A DNA stretch of 64,000 bases from Clytia hemisphaerica (Eukaryota > Cnidaria > Hydrozoa > Leptothecata > Clytiidae): contig CACVBU010000789.1 in the NCBI GenBank assembly GCA_902728285.1, forward strand, positions 214,481 through 278,480. The letters run 5' to 3'. This document shows positions 1 through 13,144 of the stretch, one piece after another. How positions within the stretch are numbered: position 1 is the first letter of the stretch; each line of letters begins with the position of its first letter. A model generated the notes under the pieces. The model made no database searches. It was given only the letters and a program-made list of their open reading frames with translations, and had not been told where the DNA came from. A program made the position numbers and the translations under genes.

Positions 1-1128
1 GACCAAATTTCATAACAGTGCTGGAAAATAATCTACAATCTTTTAGCGCTGTGAACCATACTTTAAGTTAGGGCTTATTCCCTGTGCCAAGGGAAGGTTC
101 ACCTCCTCCTCCTCCATAGTAAAATGTTGATATTTTTTCGATTGAATTAATTATAACAGGAAATTTTTGAAATATTCTATGCCAATACAATATTCTAAAG
201 AGCTTTTGGTATTCTGAAAATTGGATTTTTTCGCTTTTTAACCCCCAGAATGTAGGTTAAAAGATTCGGTTGCTGAGAGCGAAATTTCAGTATTCATCGG
301 AAAGTTTTGTTCTCTAAGTGAAATTCATATTTTAGAAATATACTCTGACAAAGAATTAATAAAGATATTAATTTTATCGTGCTACAAATGATGAAAAGTA
401 AAAGAAAGGACGAATAGAAGAGACAAGAAAGTTGTTTTTATTTTGTAGGTTGAAGATTCTGTGTTAAAATATGTGAAAATGTAACAACACCTCTGCCTCA
501 CAGCCCCGGTGGAACTTTTCCCAACATCGGTCCAAAAAATTTCTACTAAATTCCCAATGGGGATAGAAATTTTATTGTTCAAACTTAGGCAAATTTTCTG
601 ATTGGGCTCGGGTCCCAGCTGGTCTGTGACACGTCGTAAAAGCTTAAAGTGCCAACATTAATATCTTTCAGGTACTACTTTCATGTTATGAAAGTACAAC
701 AAAAACGTTTTATATAATTTACGACTTTTTATGTTGGGTTATGAAGGCTCCCAAGTAGGTCAACTAACCCCAAAGGTAGGTCAAACATTTTCGTTAAAAT
801 ATCTAACTTAGAACAATAAATATTCAAATGGACTATTTTCCACATTTCCTTAGTTCATTAGGAATAAGAAAATACCCTATTAATTCCAATAGATTTCGAT
901 TTAGAGAGGATTTATTTTTAAAATGTCTCAATTCGAATAGTATCCAATCAACTTCGATTCAGATTTTCGCCTGAAAAGATCAATTCAAGCTTAACTCTCG
1001 TCGTCGATTCTTTTGGTTGGTTTTCCAGGTATTGAGGTTTAATGTTTGTGCAATGCTGTAGGTTTTTAGCCTGGAAATGTTGATATCACGTTATGCTTTA
1101 CGAAAAACGCGAAAAACGTGTATAAAGA
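1..1128. other. Intergenic, repeat relics
   Basis: No coding region recognised. Positions about 485-625 hold a copy of an inverted-repeat element whose ends read like CCTCTGCCTCACAGCC and CAGCTGGTCTGTGAC; related copies lie at about 2621-2876 and 5640-5722. The remaining sequence is AT-rich and featureless. Confidence 0.5.
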
Positions 1129-1282
1129 GTAGGTTTTTAACATAGAATCTGACAGGGTAGGTTTTTCAGGGTAGAATCTGACAGGGTAAGGTTTTTCACA
1201 GTAGAATCTGACAGGGTAGGTTTTTCATCAAATTTTTCTTCTGACAGGGTCTATTTTTCATCAAATTTCATTTCTGACAGGA
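1129..1282. repeat. Short tandem repeat, about 30-bp unit
   Basis: The phrase AGAATCTGACAGGGTAGG followed by a run of T and CA recurs at spacings of about 30 bp, and then in degraded form with TTCTGACAGGGT. Four to five units are visible. It is a minisatellite with no coding content. Confidence 0.75.
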
Positions 1283-1795
1283 TCGACTTTTGAAACTCCA
1301 GCGGCACGTCCCCGTCGGTCGTCAAGGTCAGTGCCCCCCCCGGGCATATCACACTCATATTCTCCAAATAAGTTCTGTCAGCGCGGCGAGGTATAGATGA
1401 AAAGGTCAGGGATAAATTAGGTTATAAGATTCAAAATGGCGCGAAAACTCTCAGAATTTTTAGATGGTGATGTCTAAAAAAGAGAAAGAAAGTGTAAAAT
1501 GGTGATGGATTCCCTACTCTGTGTGTGGTTATGTATCGGATTATTATATATCATATATCAGATTGGTTAGCTAGGAATTATTGGTTTATTATCAGTTAGG
1601 TTCAGGGTTGGAGCTCGAACTGTCTGCTGAACTGTCTTATTGATTGTGTGGTGTCTTTGTTGTGTGATTTTCTCCCAGGCGCCAGGGCAAGCAGGGTACA
1701 ATACATCCCCAAATCCAGTCAGTCGTCAATCGGTTGCACACATGTGTCTGATTTGGAAAAGCGTGTGTCAATAGACCTTTTTTCAAAGAGGACGT

Positions 1796-1938
1796 CCTGT
1801 TGAATAATTATATGTAGTCCAGCCATAATAAAAACAATGATAAAGCCATGCATAATTACTGTTGTATCATGCATATTGTAATAATTATGCATGGTTTTAT
1901 CATTGTTTTTCTGCTGGACTACATAATTATTCAACAGG
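1796..1938. mobile_element. 143-bp palindromic MITE
   Basis: The sequence starts CCTGTTGAATAATTA and ends with its reverse complement TAATTATTCAACAGG. The arms continue inward (TGTAGTCCAGC against GCTGGACTACA; AACAATGATAAA against TTTATCATTGTT) to a short centre at about 1860-1890. It could fold into one long hairpin. Too short to encode a transposase. Confidence 0.85.
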
Positions 1939-3452
1939 CAGTATAGACTTAAACTCGTATATCAAGATTACGGGATTTCGAGTGCGGGCCGATTTTCAGA
2001 GGTTTCAGTTTCGATTTCAAGCAAACGTCTTAGCAACGAAGTGCTCGCCCATAGTTACGGTGGTTTGTACAAAATTCCAAACATAGAAACAAATTTTAAA
2101 CCACTTTATCGAAAAGGAAATAAAAAAACACAACTTTTGTATGTTTCATTTTTTTGCACTTTTATTTATAATTCAAGATATTCTGCTTTGTTTATTTCTA
2201 CAGCAGCGACAGAAATACTCAGAAAGACTTGAGCGCTCAGCTGACACATGCTAGAAGGGGATGTGGATGAGTGATTTTTCGATTGGAATGTGTAATTATA
2301 TACGCGTGCCGCATGCATGTAGTAATTAATAAAAACTAATTTAGCCAAAATCAAACTGTCGGCATAAACATAACGACAAATGTAACGTCAACAAGTTACT
2401 GATGCAGTAGGTATAGTGTGGATAGGCCTATCTTTTCACAATGTTTATGGTTTTTTTCTCCAGACATTTAGGTGTTGAATAATTACAAATCTGGTACGAA
2501 TTTTTAACTCTTTTTTGTATGGTGGCCCAAAATGGCCTAATGTATCATAGGTCTCGGATAAAATTTGTGATAATGGTACAACATATTTAAGAATTTTAAG
2601 CCGTTTAGATGTATTTTAATACCCCTGTCTCGCAGCCGCGGTGGAACTTTTTACCACAGCGAAGACAAATATTTCTATGGAAATCTCAATGGGTAACGAA
2701 ATTATATTGTTTCAAGCGTAAAAAACGCACTTGGATTGGGATGAATTTCGAGTGGGGATGAGATAAAATTTGATTTCCCAGTGGGGCTGAATTGAGGGTA
2801 TTTTTTCCACTGGGAACGAAATTTTGGACGAATTTTCCAGTGGGGCTGAGGTCCAACCGGGTCTGTGGCACAGGAGTGTATAATATTTCGCCTTTTCTCT
2901 AACCTCTGAAGTTATTGGCATATCCTCTCTCTCATATACATAATTTACATCGAGTGTAAAAAAACTTCTCAAAGGTGGCTGAACAAAATTGCCCTGGACC
3001 GGTAAAGAGATTGAATCTAGCAATTCCTTTTACGCCGACCATTATTACACCACAGCCTAATTTTGGGCGTACGCTAATTAGGGCCGTTAATAACGCCAAA
3101 ATTTGTAAAAATGGCTACTTGTGCTCAAATTAGCCAATAATGACTGCAAAATTTACATTAGGGGAACCTGTTGAAAATTCCAACGAAAATCACTGATTTT
3201 CAAATATATATTAAATATTTCACTGAAGGTTTAAATATGGGTTAAAACAATGGATAATTTTCGTCTTCAAATCATACCTAAAATCCTTTAAATTGAGAAA
3301 TAATGATTCAAATTAACGCCGCTTTTAGGTTGAAATTGCAAACGGAATTTAGCAAAATGTTTTGTGGAATTTCGGTTGATTTTTAGACAATTTGACGGAA
3401 ATTGGTAAAAAAGATGGCGGAATTGCGAAAAAGGGTACCCCTGAAACCCCTC
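1939..3452. other. Intergenic, dispersed repeat fragments
   Basis: Contains a second copy (about 2621-2876) of the element ending in CCCCTGTCTCGCAGCC and GGTCTGTGGCACAGG. A GATTTCAAGCAAACGTCTTAGCAAC-like phrase near 2010 recurs at about 7200. The stretch just left of the MITE at 1771-1795 recurs inverted near 6727-6756. No gene recognised. Confidence 0.45.
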
Positions 3453-4106
3453 CTCGGGTAAATTAATGCGTGTCCAAATTTTCGTTAATTTTTCGGACCC
3501 ATTATCACCCCTCCTAGCATAATAAATTATACCTTTAAAGAAGCGCATTACGATATAGAACATGAAAATCGGTGTTACTTAAATTTAGGTTTTGCCAATT
3601 TTGCGAAAAACCGCAAAAACCAAAAAATGCTGACGTCAGCAAACTGTTTTTTAAATAACTCCAGTTTGGCTAATGGTATGAACATGAAATTTGAACCAAA
3701 GTTGCATATCAGTATAAAAACATTTTTGCATAATCTTTTTTTCAATTTTGCTGACGTCAGCAGAAATCAGCAAAATACGAAAATTTTAATAAGTGCAGAC
3801 GTTGCAAAATTTCAAAAAAAAATTTTTTCAAAACGATCCTTTTAATGATGTGCAACTTTGGTCCAAATTTCATGTTCATACCATTAGCCAAACTGGAGTT
3901 ATTTAAAAAACAAGTTTTGCTGACGTCAGCATATTTTGGTTTTTGCGGTTTTTCGCAAAATTGGCAAAACCTAAATTTAAGTAACACCGATTTTCATGTT
4001 CTACATCGTAATGCGCTTCTTTAAAGGTATAATTTATTATGCTAGGAGGGGTGATGATGGGTCCGAAGAAGTAACGAAAATTTGGACACGCATTAATTTA
4101 CCCGAG
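3453..4106. mobile_element. Fold-back element with arms of about 260 bp
   Basis: The left arm (3453-3711) begins CTCGGGTAAATTAATGCG, and the right arm (about 3847-4106) is its reverse complement ending CGCATTAATTTACCCGAG. The loop is about 135 bp. The 12-bp palindrome GCTGACGTCAGC, which contains a full CRE/ATF site, occurs three times: 3629-3640, 3750-3761 and 3919-3930. No transposase is encoded. Confidence 0.85.
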
Positions 4107-4429
4107 TCCACCCACTACATAAGGCTCTGATGACCGAAATGTTAAGCTAGATAACATTTTAAGGATTTGTGGACGGTAAAAAACATCCAATTTCATTGGA
4201 AAGTGGACAAAAATGCGAAAAGGCTATATCCCTGACAAGAAAAAATCATTTCCGAACAAATGATTTAAATATCAAGTCAACCTTCAAGATCCGTAATTCG
4301 TAACCTTCAGCGTCTGCTTTCTTTCTCGTGTTTAAAAATGATACGGTGAAAAACCAAAGAATTATCAATCAGATAAAAAAGAAAGAACATACCCCTAATA
4401 CTATAGCATGGGTTACTCTCGTGTGCCCG

Positions 4430-4540
4430 ATTACCTTAAGTGGATAAATTTTGGCAGGGATTAAATTTAGCGAATTTGGCGAATATTGTCAAAAATCGTC
4501 AAATTTAATCTATGCCAAAGATTAATCCACTTAAGGTAAT
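4430..4540. mobile_element. 111-bp palindromic MITE
   Basis: The ends ATTACCTTAAGTGGAT and ATCCACTTAAGGTAAT are inverted copies. The interior has TTTGGC/GCCAAA and AAATTT phrases resembling the GCCAAATTT-rich stretch at about 60,805-61,080. Confidence 0.8.
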
Positions 4541-7500
4541 AGCTGGTGGTATGTGATAAAAAATCCCAACACTTACCTAGTAGGAATTAGATTTCACCTG
4601 TGTGTAAATTTGTTAAAATCAGCGCTGGACGCGTAGCCTACTAGTATAAGAATTATGAAATTGTCAATATATTTTCTTTTTCAATTAGAAAAATACTAAA
4701 ATATCTCACACGGGACCACGGGACGCAACGATGTAAACAATTGAAAGAATACTCAAAGCGAAGAAAAAACACGAACAACCTCGCGCCATCCAGGAATATT
4801 ATGCTAATGGCAGCTTAAAAATAAGAAAGTAAGTGATTATAGATTCTCTGTGCTATAATTTCATTACTTTTACTCCAGGACTGGTAGCTTTTATGTGGCA
4901 CTGAGGCAGGGGTATATTTAGAATAGAGCCTTTTTAGACTAATTACCCAGGGTACTCATTTTTAACGGACGGGGCAGGCCCAGTGAGAACCCTATCCATT
5001 TGAAAAAAAATCGTCATCCTCTATGGAAACTTCACTGATATGTATAAGATGAGTAATGAATCTAGTAATTCAGACTGGATCTCTGTACTATTATCGTAAA
5101 ATCTAAATCCACTAAAAACAGACCTTTGTTCCATTTGTTTTTATGTTCTTTTATGTCCTTTTCCTAGCGGGCTAATAAACGACTCGGACTTTTTGAGACA
5201 GGGACGTTCCCCTCGCACAAATGAAACATGTATAACAACGCTTCCATTTTTTTCTTCAGAATATTGCTTGACTTAAAGACGAAGGGCCCAATGAACCGTC
5301 CGTGACAGACAAATATCATCATCAAGCTGTGAAGTAAAAATTTATGCTAGTGTTACCTAATTGTAATTTATCGAAAGTGTACGTAAGGTAAAAGAGCCTA
5401 AAAAGAATAAAAGTTTTATCTGGCTAAAAAATATAAAAGCCAGGGATCATTTTACAATTAGAAATATCTTGCCTTCTTTTCCTTCTAGCGCCGGACCAGA
5501 TTTCTAGATAGGATAATTACAATATATAGAGTCCCTCTAAAAGCACCCCGTGCTCATCACAGTACAGCTTACTGAAAATTTAAACCAAATTTCATTTCAT
5601 GGAAAATTAACTTTGATTTAATCTTCATTTGAAATTCAATAGATTTATATCCCCCATTGGGATTTCGATAAAAATTTGTCCCGAGTCCCCACTTCCACCG
5701 GGGTCTGTGAGACAGGGTGCTCAAGAGTACATATAGCGTAGAAAAAAACTATGACGTATAGCGAATAGGCCACAGGGTGAAGTATAACATTGAATGGGGA
5801 TTAAACATATTTCTCGTTTTGATGGCAGTATAACTTTGACAGTCTCAAAGTATAGTGGAATTTCGTCCGGATCTCGCATTCATGTAATTTCCTCTTCATC
5901 ACGAAACTAATTGAATTCACCCCCGGTGAAGAAGACGTGCTCATGTCCAATCAATCTGAAACGAATGCATTAAAGGAAAAAAAAATAGAAAAAGATTGTG
6001 GTATCCCAAAATCCCAAAGTCGGCTAAATTTTAGGCCAAAATTTATTCTCGCTAAAATTAATCAACATCTTTGAAATCAACTCATCTGAACCCGGCTTTA
6101 TTTCCTCACAATATATCGCAACTAAGAAGTAACGCTTTTACACCGTATATCTTAGTTTAAACTTTACAATCGAACGTTACATGAACGTTGTGGACGTTTA
6201 TGTTTATGTCAGCTGAGGTGCTGCAGGATTGAAACAACGGGGTGGTGCCTGTCCTTAAAAAACGCCTTTTTGCTACTTATTCATTTAAGATTGCACTCAA
6301 ATACATTTAGTCGATTTAGTATTCTCAAAGGTATTTCAATATGACACTTTTTACGAGGAAGATGATAAAAATGCTTTTTTGACAAAGTCGTTAAACGCAC
6401 TTAATATTACAGATTATGGTTTTTAATAAAGACAAACTACGGTATTAAGCATCTATCTACATCTTGATTGATGTGTCGATGTGTCGACAAGGACGACTTC
6501 TCAATAACCGGCGAACATTTGTCGTTCACAGAGATTACGTCATACACTCGATGGTCTCTTGAGACGAAACATTGATTGACTTCAATCATCTCATTTTCCG
6601 TAGCGTTTTCAATCAACGCGTGAAGCGATTTTGTTGTTCGTTCGTAGTTGGTGTCTGAAGAGAGAGAAAAGAGATTGGTATAGCTTTGTCTCTAATCCCG
6701 ATATAGGAGTTTAAGCTTAGACTGACAGGGTGGCCTCTTTGAAAAAAGGTCTATGTTTGATCGAAGAAATAAGTCTTCACCAATGTCTAAACAACACTTT
6801 TGACTATATTAAAGAATTTAGTAAACCTTTTTCAGAGATTTGTTCTCTGTAAAAAGCTCTTACCAGTCACGGAAATCCTTGCATTTGCACGGGGTTGCAA
6901 CGATTTTTTCTGACCCTGTGCAAATGAGATAGAAAGTGTAAGGCGGTCATTGGAAAAATGCTCTGTTCGCGTCGCAACAGGTGTTAAAATAAAACTACAT
7001 GCGGGCAGACGGGCGGTCAAAAACATTCCCCGGGTTTTTTTTAATCACGCCAGTAACTCAGGGACGGGTGGTAGCGCGAGCAAAACAATTTTTCGATGGT
7101 CGTCAGAGCAATTGAGAAAAAAGCTATACTTTAAAAAAACAATTCACTTTATTGATATTACGCAAATGGCAGTGTGCGCTAAATAATCTTGGTTTCGCTT
7201 TCGATTTCAAGCAAAGGTCTTAGCAACAGGGCGCGCGTACATAGCAACGGGGCTGGGTAGAAAAATCTAAACATAGAATTCAAAAAAAATAGCGATCATA
7301 TCGTATAAAGCACTAAAAAATACCCCCTTTCTATGTTTAGTTTGTTCTACCTTAAGTCATATCTGAAAATATCTTCAAAAAAACCTTCGTCTGCTATCAG
7401 CCGCGCGGTGATCTTTGCCCGCTTCAATTCTTAGATAATGAATAAGAGAGGTGCCCTTAGCTAAGCCGTGCTCGCGGGCGATAAATTTTATGTTTACTTG

Positions 7501-9413
7501 TCTTGTATATTTTAGTGGTATTTATCCAATGAAAAGGATGTTGACAAAATATGCACGGCATTGATTATGACATCATTAAATATGTCAATGTCGATTCAAC
7601 GCCCGTTAAAGAAAATAATTTGTAGATAGTTCTTTTTATCTTGAAATTTAGAAAAACGAGCAAAAAAAAAAGATCAAATTTAATATTTGTTTCCTATCTA
7701 GATTATATTAGCGTTAGAATACGGTAAATTTTCACGAAAAATATTTCGCGATGGCGGTACGCCCAATCGCGCCCACGGGAAAGTTCCAATTTTTAATTAT
7801 CAGGAAATCGGGGAAACCGGTTCACCACGTGGATAAAAAACGTACGGAATGAAACCTGATAGAAGGTTTTCAACCAGATTTATTCAGATAAAGCTATAAG
7901 AGGTTCATTACTTGTGGATTTTAAAACCTACATAAGCAAAAACGAAAGTTGTTGTGAAGGAAAGAGTAAACGCAAGACAGAAGGTTTGGTTGTGTTGATC
8001 AGGTATGTTTTTATTCTATCCGAACTAATGTTAAAAAAGACCAAAGAGGTCCTGACTGGCGGGCGGTTGACGCGAATAGAACAATTTTTTGATGACTGCG
8101 GGGAAGGCAAAATGCACGAAAATTAACAAATGTCAACTTTAAAATGAAAATGAATGGCATAAAACGAAGACGAATGGCATTTTCATTTTCTCTTTTTAGA
8201 AGATTCTTTAGCCTTTTTAGAAAATTTTTGTCTACAGGTTAAAATTTTGATCTGTACATTTTTTTTATATATAATCAAGAATAACATTTTTCCACTCTGT
8301 GTATATGCAACGGGTCGCAGTGCTGATCGAGTGTGTATTTGCACGGGGTTTTTTCGTCACTTTCGTTTCCGACCCGTTGCATTTGCCGCATGTCGAACCC
8401 TGTGCAAATGCAAGGACAGTGTAGACCTACCTCTTCATACAAAAATTACGGGAAACGCATGTTTGGACTTTGTACCCTATGCTGCACTCAAGCACTTGAG
8501 CCAAAGTCCCGCAAAGACGGGACAAAAATCAGTTTTTTGAAGTTTGCAAAAAAACGCCACATAGAAGATCTTTCATATTCAATATATGTGAATAGAACAG
8601 TAAAAAATACAACTTTTCTATTTTTCCTTTTTTTTGCAAAAGTTGTAGGAATGAAAATAAAGGGATAATGATAATTGAATACTATCCACTGATGATCCGC
8701 GACACTATCGTACAGCTAGAATTGCTTCGCGTACTCTTCGCTTGAGAAAATGATTGACAGATTGAAGTTTTCAATCTCAATCCTTTGACCGCTCTAAAAA
8801 TGGTAGACTGAGCTGTGATAGATCATTTCGATGGAAGTTGTTTGAATGTTTACAAGGCTCTTGACAGAATATTGTTTGTTTTATTGTCAATGATGACAGT
8901 GCCGTTATAAATTTTGTTAGATCTGACAAATTGATGTTTGTAAGTGCACATTATAGTTTTGATTCCCATTGAAGAATCATATTCTGGTTTTCATGTTATT
9001 AGATGCTGTTTTAGAGCTTTAGAGCTACACTGAAGGATTTCCGTGACTGTCTACTCCCAAATAGTTCATAGAATAAACCCTGAAAAAAACAAGATAATTG
9101 ATAAGATATCCAAACTTTAAATAAAGATTGAGGATGAAAATTCACGAAGAAAAACAAACAAGCAAATTTCGTTATACTTTTAGGATGAATACAAAGATTC
9201 AACCAGGGAGTTATATATTATTAGCTTCGGCTTCGTAAGGCTAAGCTTTTTAGGGCAATGTTTTTAGTTTTTCTGAAGCATATAATATAGAGGAAAACCT
9301 ACTGAAAAGGGAAAAGATTCTATCAAAAGTTATTGCTGGCAAAGAAAGTCACCTTTTGAGGTGAAAATGATGGCTTTTCTTGCATAACTCTTTATTGTAG
9401 TCTTATGTCAGTT
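4541..9413. other. Gene-poor intergenic region
   Basis: No exon or gene is supported here. Visible items are a partial copy of the CTCACAGACC-ended element at about 5640-5722, a phrase at 6727-6756 matching 1771-1800 in inverted orientation, and a TTTCGATTTCAAGCAAAGG phrase at about 7200. The short open frames (for example 8247-8668) lack conserved domains and splice context. Confidence 0.45.
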
Positions 9414-10228
9414 TGACAACCAAAATTTCACCTTGTAACTCCCAACGGATCAGTTTTAATGGCACTTTGAAATTTGGGCGTTTTTAGGCGCACCCAGTCA
9501 TCATTTTTTAGACGCCCTTATTTAAAGGGACATAACAGTACTTGCGAAATATGTAAACAAACTGTATGGAACGGATATAAAATCAAAACAAATGTCGCAT
9601 GTCAAAATAAAAAATCAAACCACATATATGACTAATTTTGATTGTTCAATTGTTTTACAAGTTTGTTTTGGACACGTGATTTTAATTGTTCTCTTTAATG
9701 ACTCTATGACTCTATAATGGTTCGCGCAATGTTTACATTTTACTACTTTAAAATGTCCCTTTAACATAACTCCTGTTCTAAACAAGCTATGAAGCTGGAA
9801 ATTTGTACAGGTAAGTTTTATAACCCAAGGATTCCAATGAATCATTGAGAGCAAGGTAAAAGAGAATTTTAATCTGATTTTTTGCCCAGAGCAAGATTAT
9901 TGTCAGGATAAAGAAAAAATTATTCAAAATTTAGTCCGACAGTTTTTTTTGGAAAAATGGACCGCCCAGTCCCAATTTTTGAAATTTAGCTGTAACTTTT
10001 GAACCATTCATTTTTGGGTATTTCTGATGCTTTCATTGAAATCCTTGGGTTATAAAAATTACCTGTACAAAGTTTCAGCTTCATATCTTGTTTAGAACAG
10101 GAGTTATGTTAAATAAGAGCGTCTAAAAAATTATGGCTGGGCGTGCCCGGGCCTAAAAAACGCCCAAATTTCAAAGTGCCATAAAACTGATCAGTTGGAG
10201 GTTAAGAGGTGAAGTTTTCAGGATTGTC
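9414..10228. mobile_element. Fold-back element disrupted by a MITE
   Basis: The outer ends (GACAACCAAAATTTCACC at about 9415 and GGTGAAGTTTTCAGGATTGTC at about 10,208) are inverted copies. The arms continue through ACTTTGAAATTTGGGCG and through ACTCCTGTTCTAAACAAG. The left arm is interrupted at 9522-9764 by a separate TTAA-flanked element. The right arm lacks this insertion and preserves the empty site. Confidence 0.85.
9522..9764. mobile_element. TTAA-flanked MITE, copy 1
   Basis: A 235-bp element (9526-9760) with ends AGGGACATAACAGTA and its inverted counterpart ending ATGTCCCT, flanked on both sides by TTAA (9522-9525, 9761-9764). The undisrupted arm of the host fold-back (about 10,100-10,115) has a single TTAA at the matching site, so TTAA is the target duplication. 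This is the signature of piggyBac-type transposition; the element itself is non-coding. A second copy is at 52,685-52,911. Confidence 0.9.
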
Positions 10229-11051
10229 TTTTCTCATGGATATCTCCATCCTGGTAAAAATTTGGAGAGGTAGTGGTGTCAAGATGTTTTGACAGAATTA
10301 CCCAGTCAAGTACATCAGAAACATATGGGAATGTTTACATATGAACAAGATAAGTTTCCACAAAGCACCAACAAGAAAAAAAGTTGGATTTGGATGAAAA
10401 TGGCAGAAATATTGGACCTTTAATATAATTCCTTTGGCAAAAGCTATGGTAATTCTGTTTGGCTATAGAAAAGCATCTATTCCTTGCAAGATACTTTTCA
10501 TTTGAGATTGATTGTTTTACCAAACAGAAAAATATTTAAAAAAGTCTTGACAGGCCATTTTTTCATTTGAATAGTAAAGGGGGGAAAAAAAGAGAGGGGA
10601 AAACATCGATAGTTGGCAAATTTGGTTGGAAGTGTGAAATGACTTCAACTTTATCTCAGCAACCAAGGTCAGTCCACATGATATCATGTGATTAGATCAT
10701 GATTCTAAGCATGTTTGTTTACATTAAGAGCCAATTTCTGAGAAAAATAGGCAAAAATGGGCAAGGTCAGGAAGTGATATCCTTAGATTTCCCTCATTTT
10801 TGAATATTTAGTTCAGAGCAATGAAAAAAACATCTCCTGAAAATTTTTTCGAAAAATTCCTTCCGGTTGCTGAGATATGGGCCATTGAAATTTCTATCTT
10901 TTTGGCTATTTTTGGGTCTGCAAAGTGGAAGAGCTTCTTTGAAATGATTTTTAGCCCATTTTGAGCATAAAGAGGTCCCCATTTCTCCATTTCTTGGAAA
11001 TATGGGATATTCTACACAAAAAATAAAAAACGAGGTTGTGAATATTCCTCA
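10229..11051. other. Intergenic, no recognised feature
   Basis: AT-rich sequence without recognisable genes or clear repeats. It includes the flank that supplies the TTCCTCA target site of the next element. Confidence 0.4.
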
Positions 11052-12611
11052 CAGGGGGGGGGGTCAAGCCTCAGGGTACTAAAGCATAGCCTAGAGAGGG
11101 TACTTATCTAAAAAAATTTTTGACTCATACCACCCACCCAAATAAGTACCCGGGTACTTAATGACTTTTCCCTTCTAGACCCTATACCCACCCAAAAAGT
11201 ACCCGGGTACTTAAGGACTTTTCTCTTCTAGACCCCATACCAACCCAAAAAGTACCCGGGTACTTAAGGACTTTTCCTTCTTAGACCCTATACCTACAAA
11301 AAATAAATTTATTACTTATTAATCTTTCTCAATTCTACACTCATCAAAATTAAACCCACCCTTATAACTGTTAATTTTAATTTTCCTTTACTATTAGCCC
11401 AACTAATAAGCCAGGCGTAATTTACAGTAATACATTCGGGTATATTGATTGCCTTATTTTTTAAACATGAAAACAGATGAAAACAATGTAAAAGCACTTT
11501 TTCACAATCTTAAAAAATCTTAGAACAGTTTTAACAAAAGATCTAGTTTCTGAAATATCTTAGTGCTCTGTTTACATTGAGAGATCAACCTTTGATTTCA
11601 AAATGTTCAAACGTTCGAACACTTTGTTTTGTTATGATATGATTCGAAAGTTCTTAGTGCTTAGTGCTTAGTGCTCTGTTTACATTGAGTGATCAACCTT
11701 GTTCTCAAGTGATACATTGTTTCTTTTTTCTTAACTAGCTACTCGGCAATCATAATGAATGAGGACTTAGGTATTCATCAAAATGTTGTACAGCTTTACA
11801 GTATACAAAAGGCAAAATATTATTTCCCAAGTAAAACGCAGGAAAAGCCTCTTCAGGAGCTTTGCTTTCTTATGGGCTTCTGATTCACAAGCTTCTGATA
11901 AAAGATTCGAACGTCTAGGAAACTTTTCGAATGTTTTTGTAGTAGAAAAGAAAAATGTAAGAGAGAGAGAAAATATATCAGTGAAAATAAACACTCAGAA
12001 GGAGTTCATTACATCACTATTTCACATGAAAACATAATAGAATAGAAGGAAAGGGAAACACTCAGATGGAGCTCGATCAAAACAAACAAAACAGGACCTT
12101 GGCTTTCACTTTCACTTCAAAACTTTTCCCTAAATTTCTTTTTCTTGGCAGGTCTTTTTATGTTTTTGATATTACATCAACAATATAAAACAATTTTAAA
12201 ACTTTCTTTTCATCGATAATATTTTTATATGGCAGAATCATGTTTTTTATCTGTTCTTCGTGTCAAATTTTATGCTAGAAGTAACTTATTTTAACCATCC
12301 AATGATGGAAAAAAATGTCACAGGTTTTTAACAATAATTAAGTCTAAATAGTCTCAAAGCCCTTAAACTATCTTGAAAACAAAATAAAACTACTCACCAG
12401 TACTCACCAAAATTGATTCAAGGTACTTATTTTACAAAGAAAATTCACATAAGACCCACCCAATTAGTACCCGGGTACTTGTTTGATTAAACAAACTTGG
12501 CTCCCCACCCACCCAAAAAGTACCCGGGTACTTATCAAATTTTTTTTGGAAAAACACCCACCCCACCGGCTATGCTTTAGTACCCTGAGGCTTGACCCCC
12601 CCTGTTCCTCA
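11045..12611. mobile_element. 1.55 kb hAT-like non-autonomous transposon
   Basis: The element runs from 11,052 (CAGGGG) to 12,604 (CCCCTG), with inverted ends continuing through TCAAGCCTCAGGGTAC and CTAAAGCATAGCC. It is flanked by a perfect 7-bp direct repeat TTCCTCA (11,045-11,051 and 12,605-12,611). Subterminal regions carry repeated CCACCCAAAAAGTACCCGGG units with GGACTTTTCCCTTCTAGACC spacers: three or more at the left, two at the right in inverse orientation. The interior has no transposase frame. The CAGGG ends suggest hAT; hAT usually makes 8-bp duplications, so the superfamily call is tentative. Confidence 0.85.
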
Positions 12612-13144
12612 GTGTCTAGAAATCACTACGTTTTCGCCAAATTTCTGCCCTTTTTGAGATCAAATATCTTACTTGGTCCTCACTTCTACATGTACCAGTT
12701 AAGATTTTCTGATAAACAGCTGAACTTTGATTTCCACCAAAAAAATTCATGGGTCAACAATGGGTGTGGCCTCTGCCGCCATTTTGAAATTTTTTAAAGT
12801 CCAAAATGGTCCCATTTTTGCAGATTTTTGCGATCTATAATTAATGGCTGCGCCCCTCACTTTGACAATTTTATTTTGAAGAATTAGGTGCTATTACCGG
12901 GGGGGGGTATTTAGCTAGGGTAAGGGTAGCTAAGGGTAGCTAGCTTTCCATATCTGAAAAGAAATTCATAGGCCCTAGTCTCTTTGAGTCAGAATAAGCC
13001 CTAGAAGTGAGTCTAGTTTCCAAACTTTGTCCGGATCTCTCAGAAAATGGCTCTTAACCCATTTCCGTTCTATTTTGTCTAGTATTCCTTTTGCAGCAAA
13101 ATTTTACGTTTGTGTCAGGTTGAAATTTGAGAAATTTATATAGG
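12612..13144. other. Intergenic
   Basis: No gene. A short G-rich patch near 12,899 is followed by repeated TAAGGGTAGCTA phrases at 12,920-12,945. Confidence 0.4.

Noticed and set aside
8247-8668. Two overlapping frames of 97 and 111 codons
   Set aside because: No domain, atypical composition and no splice context; they lie in repeat-rich intergenic DNA.
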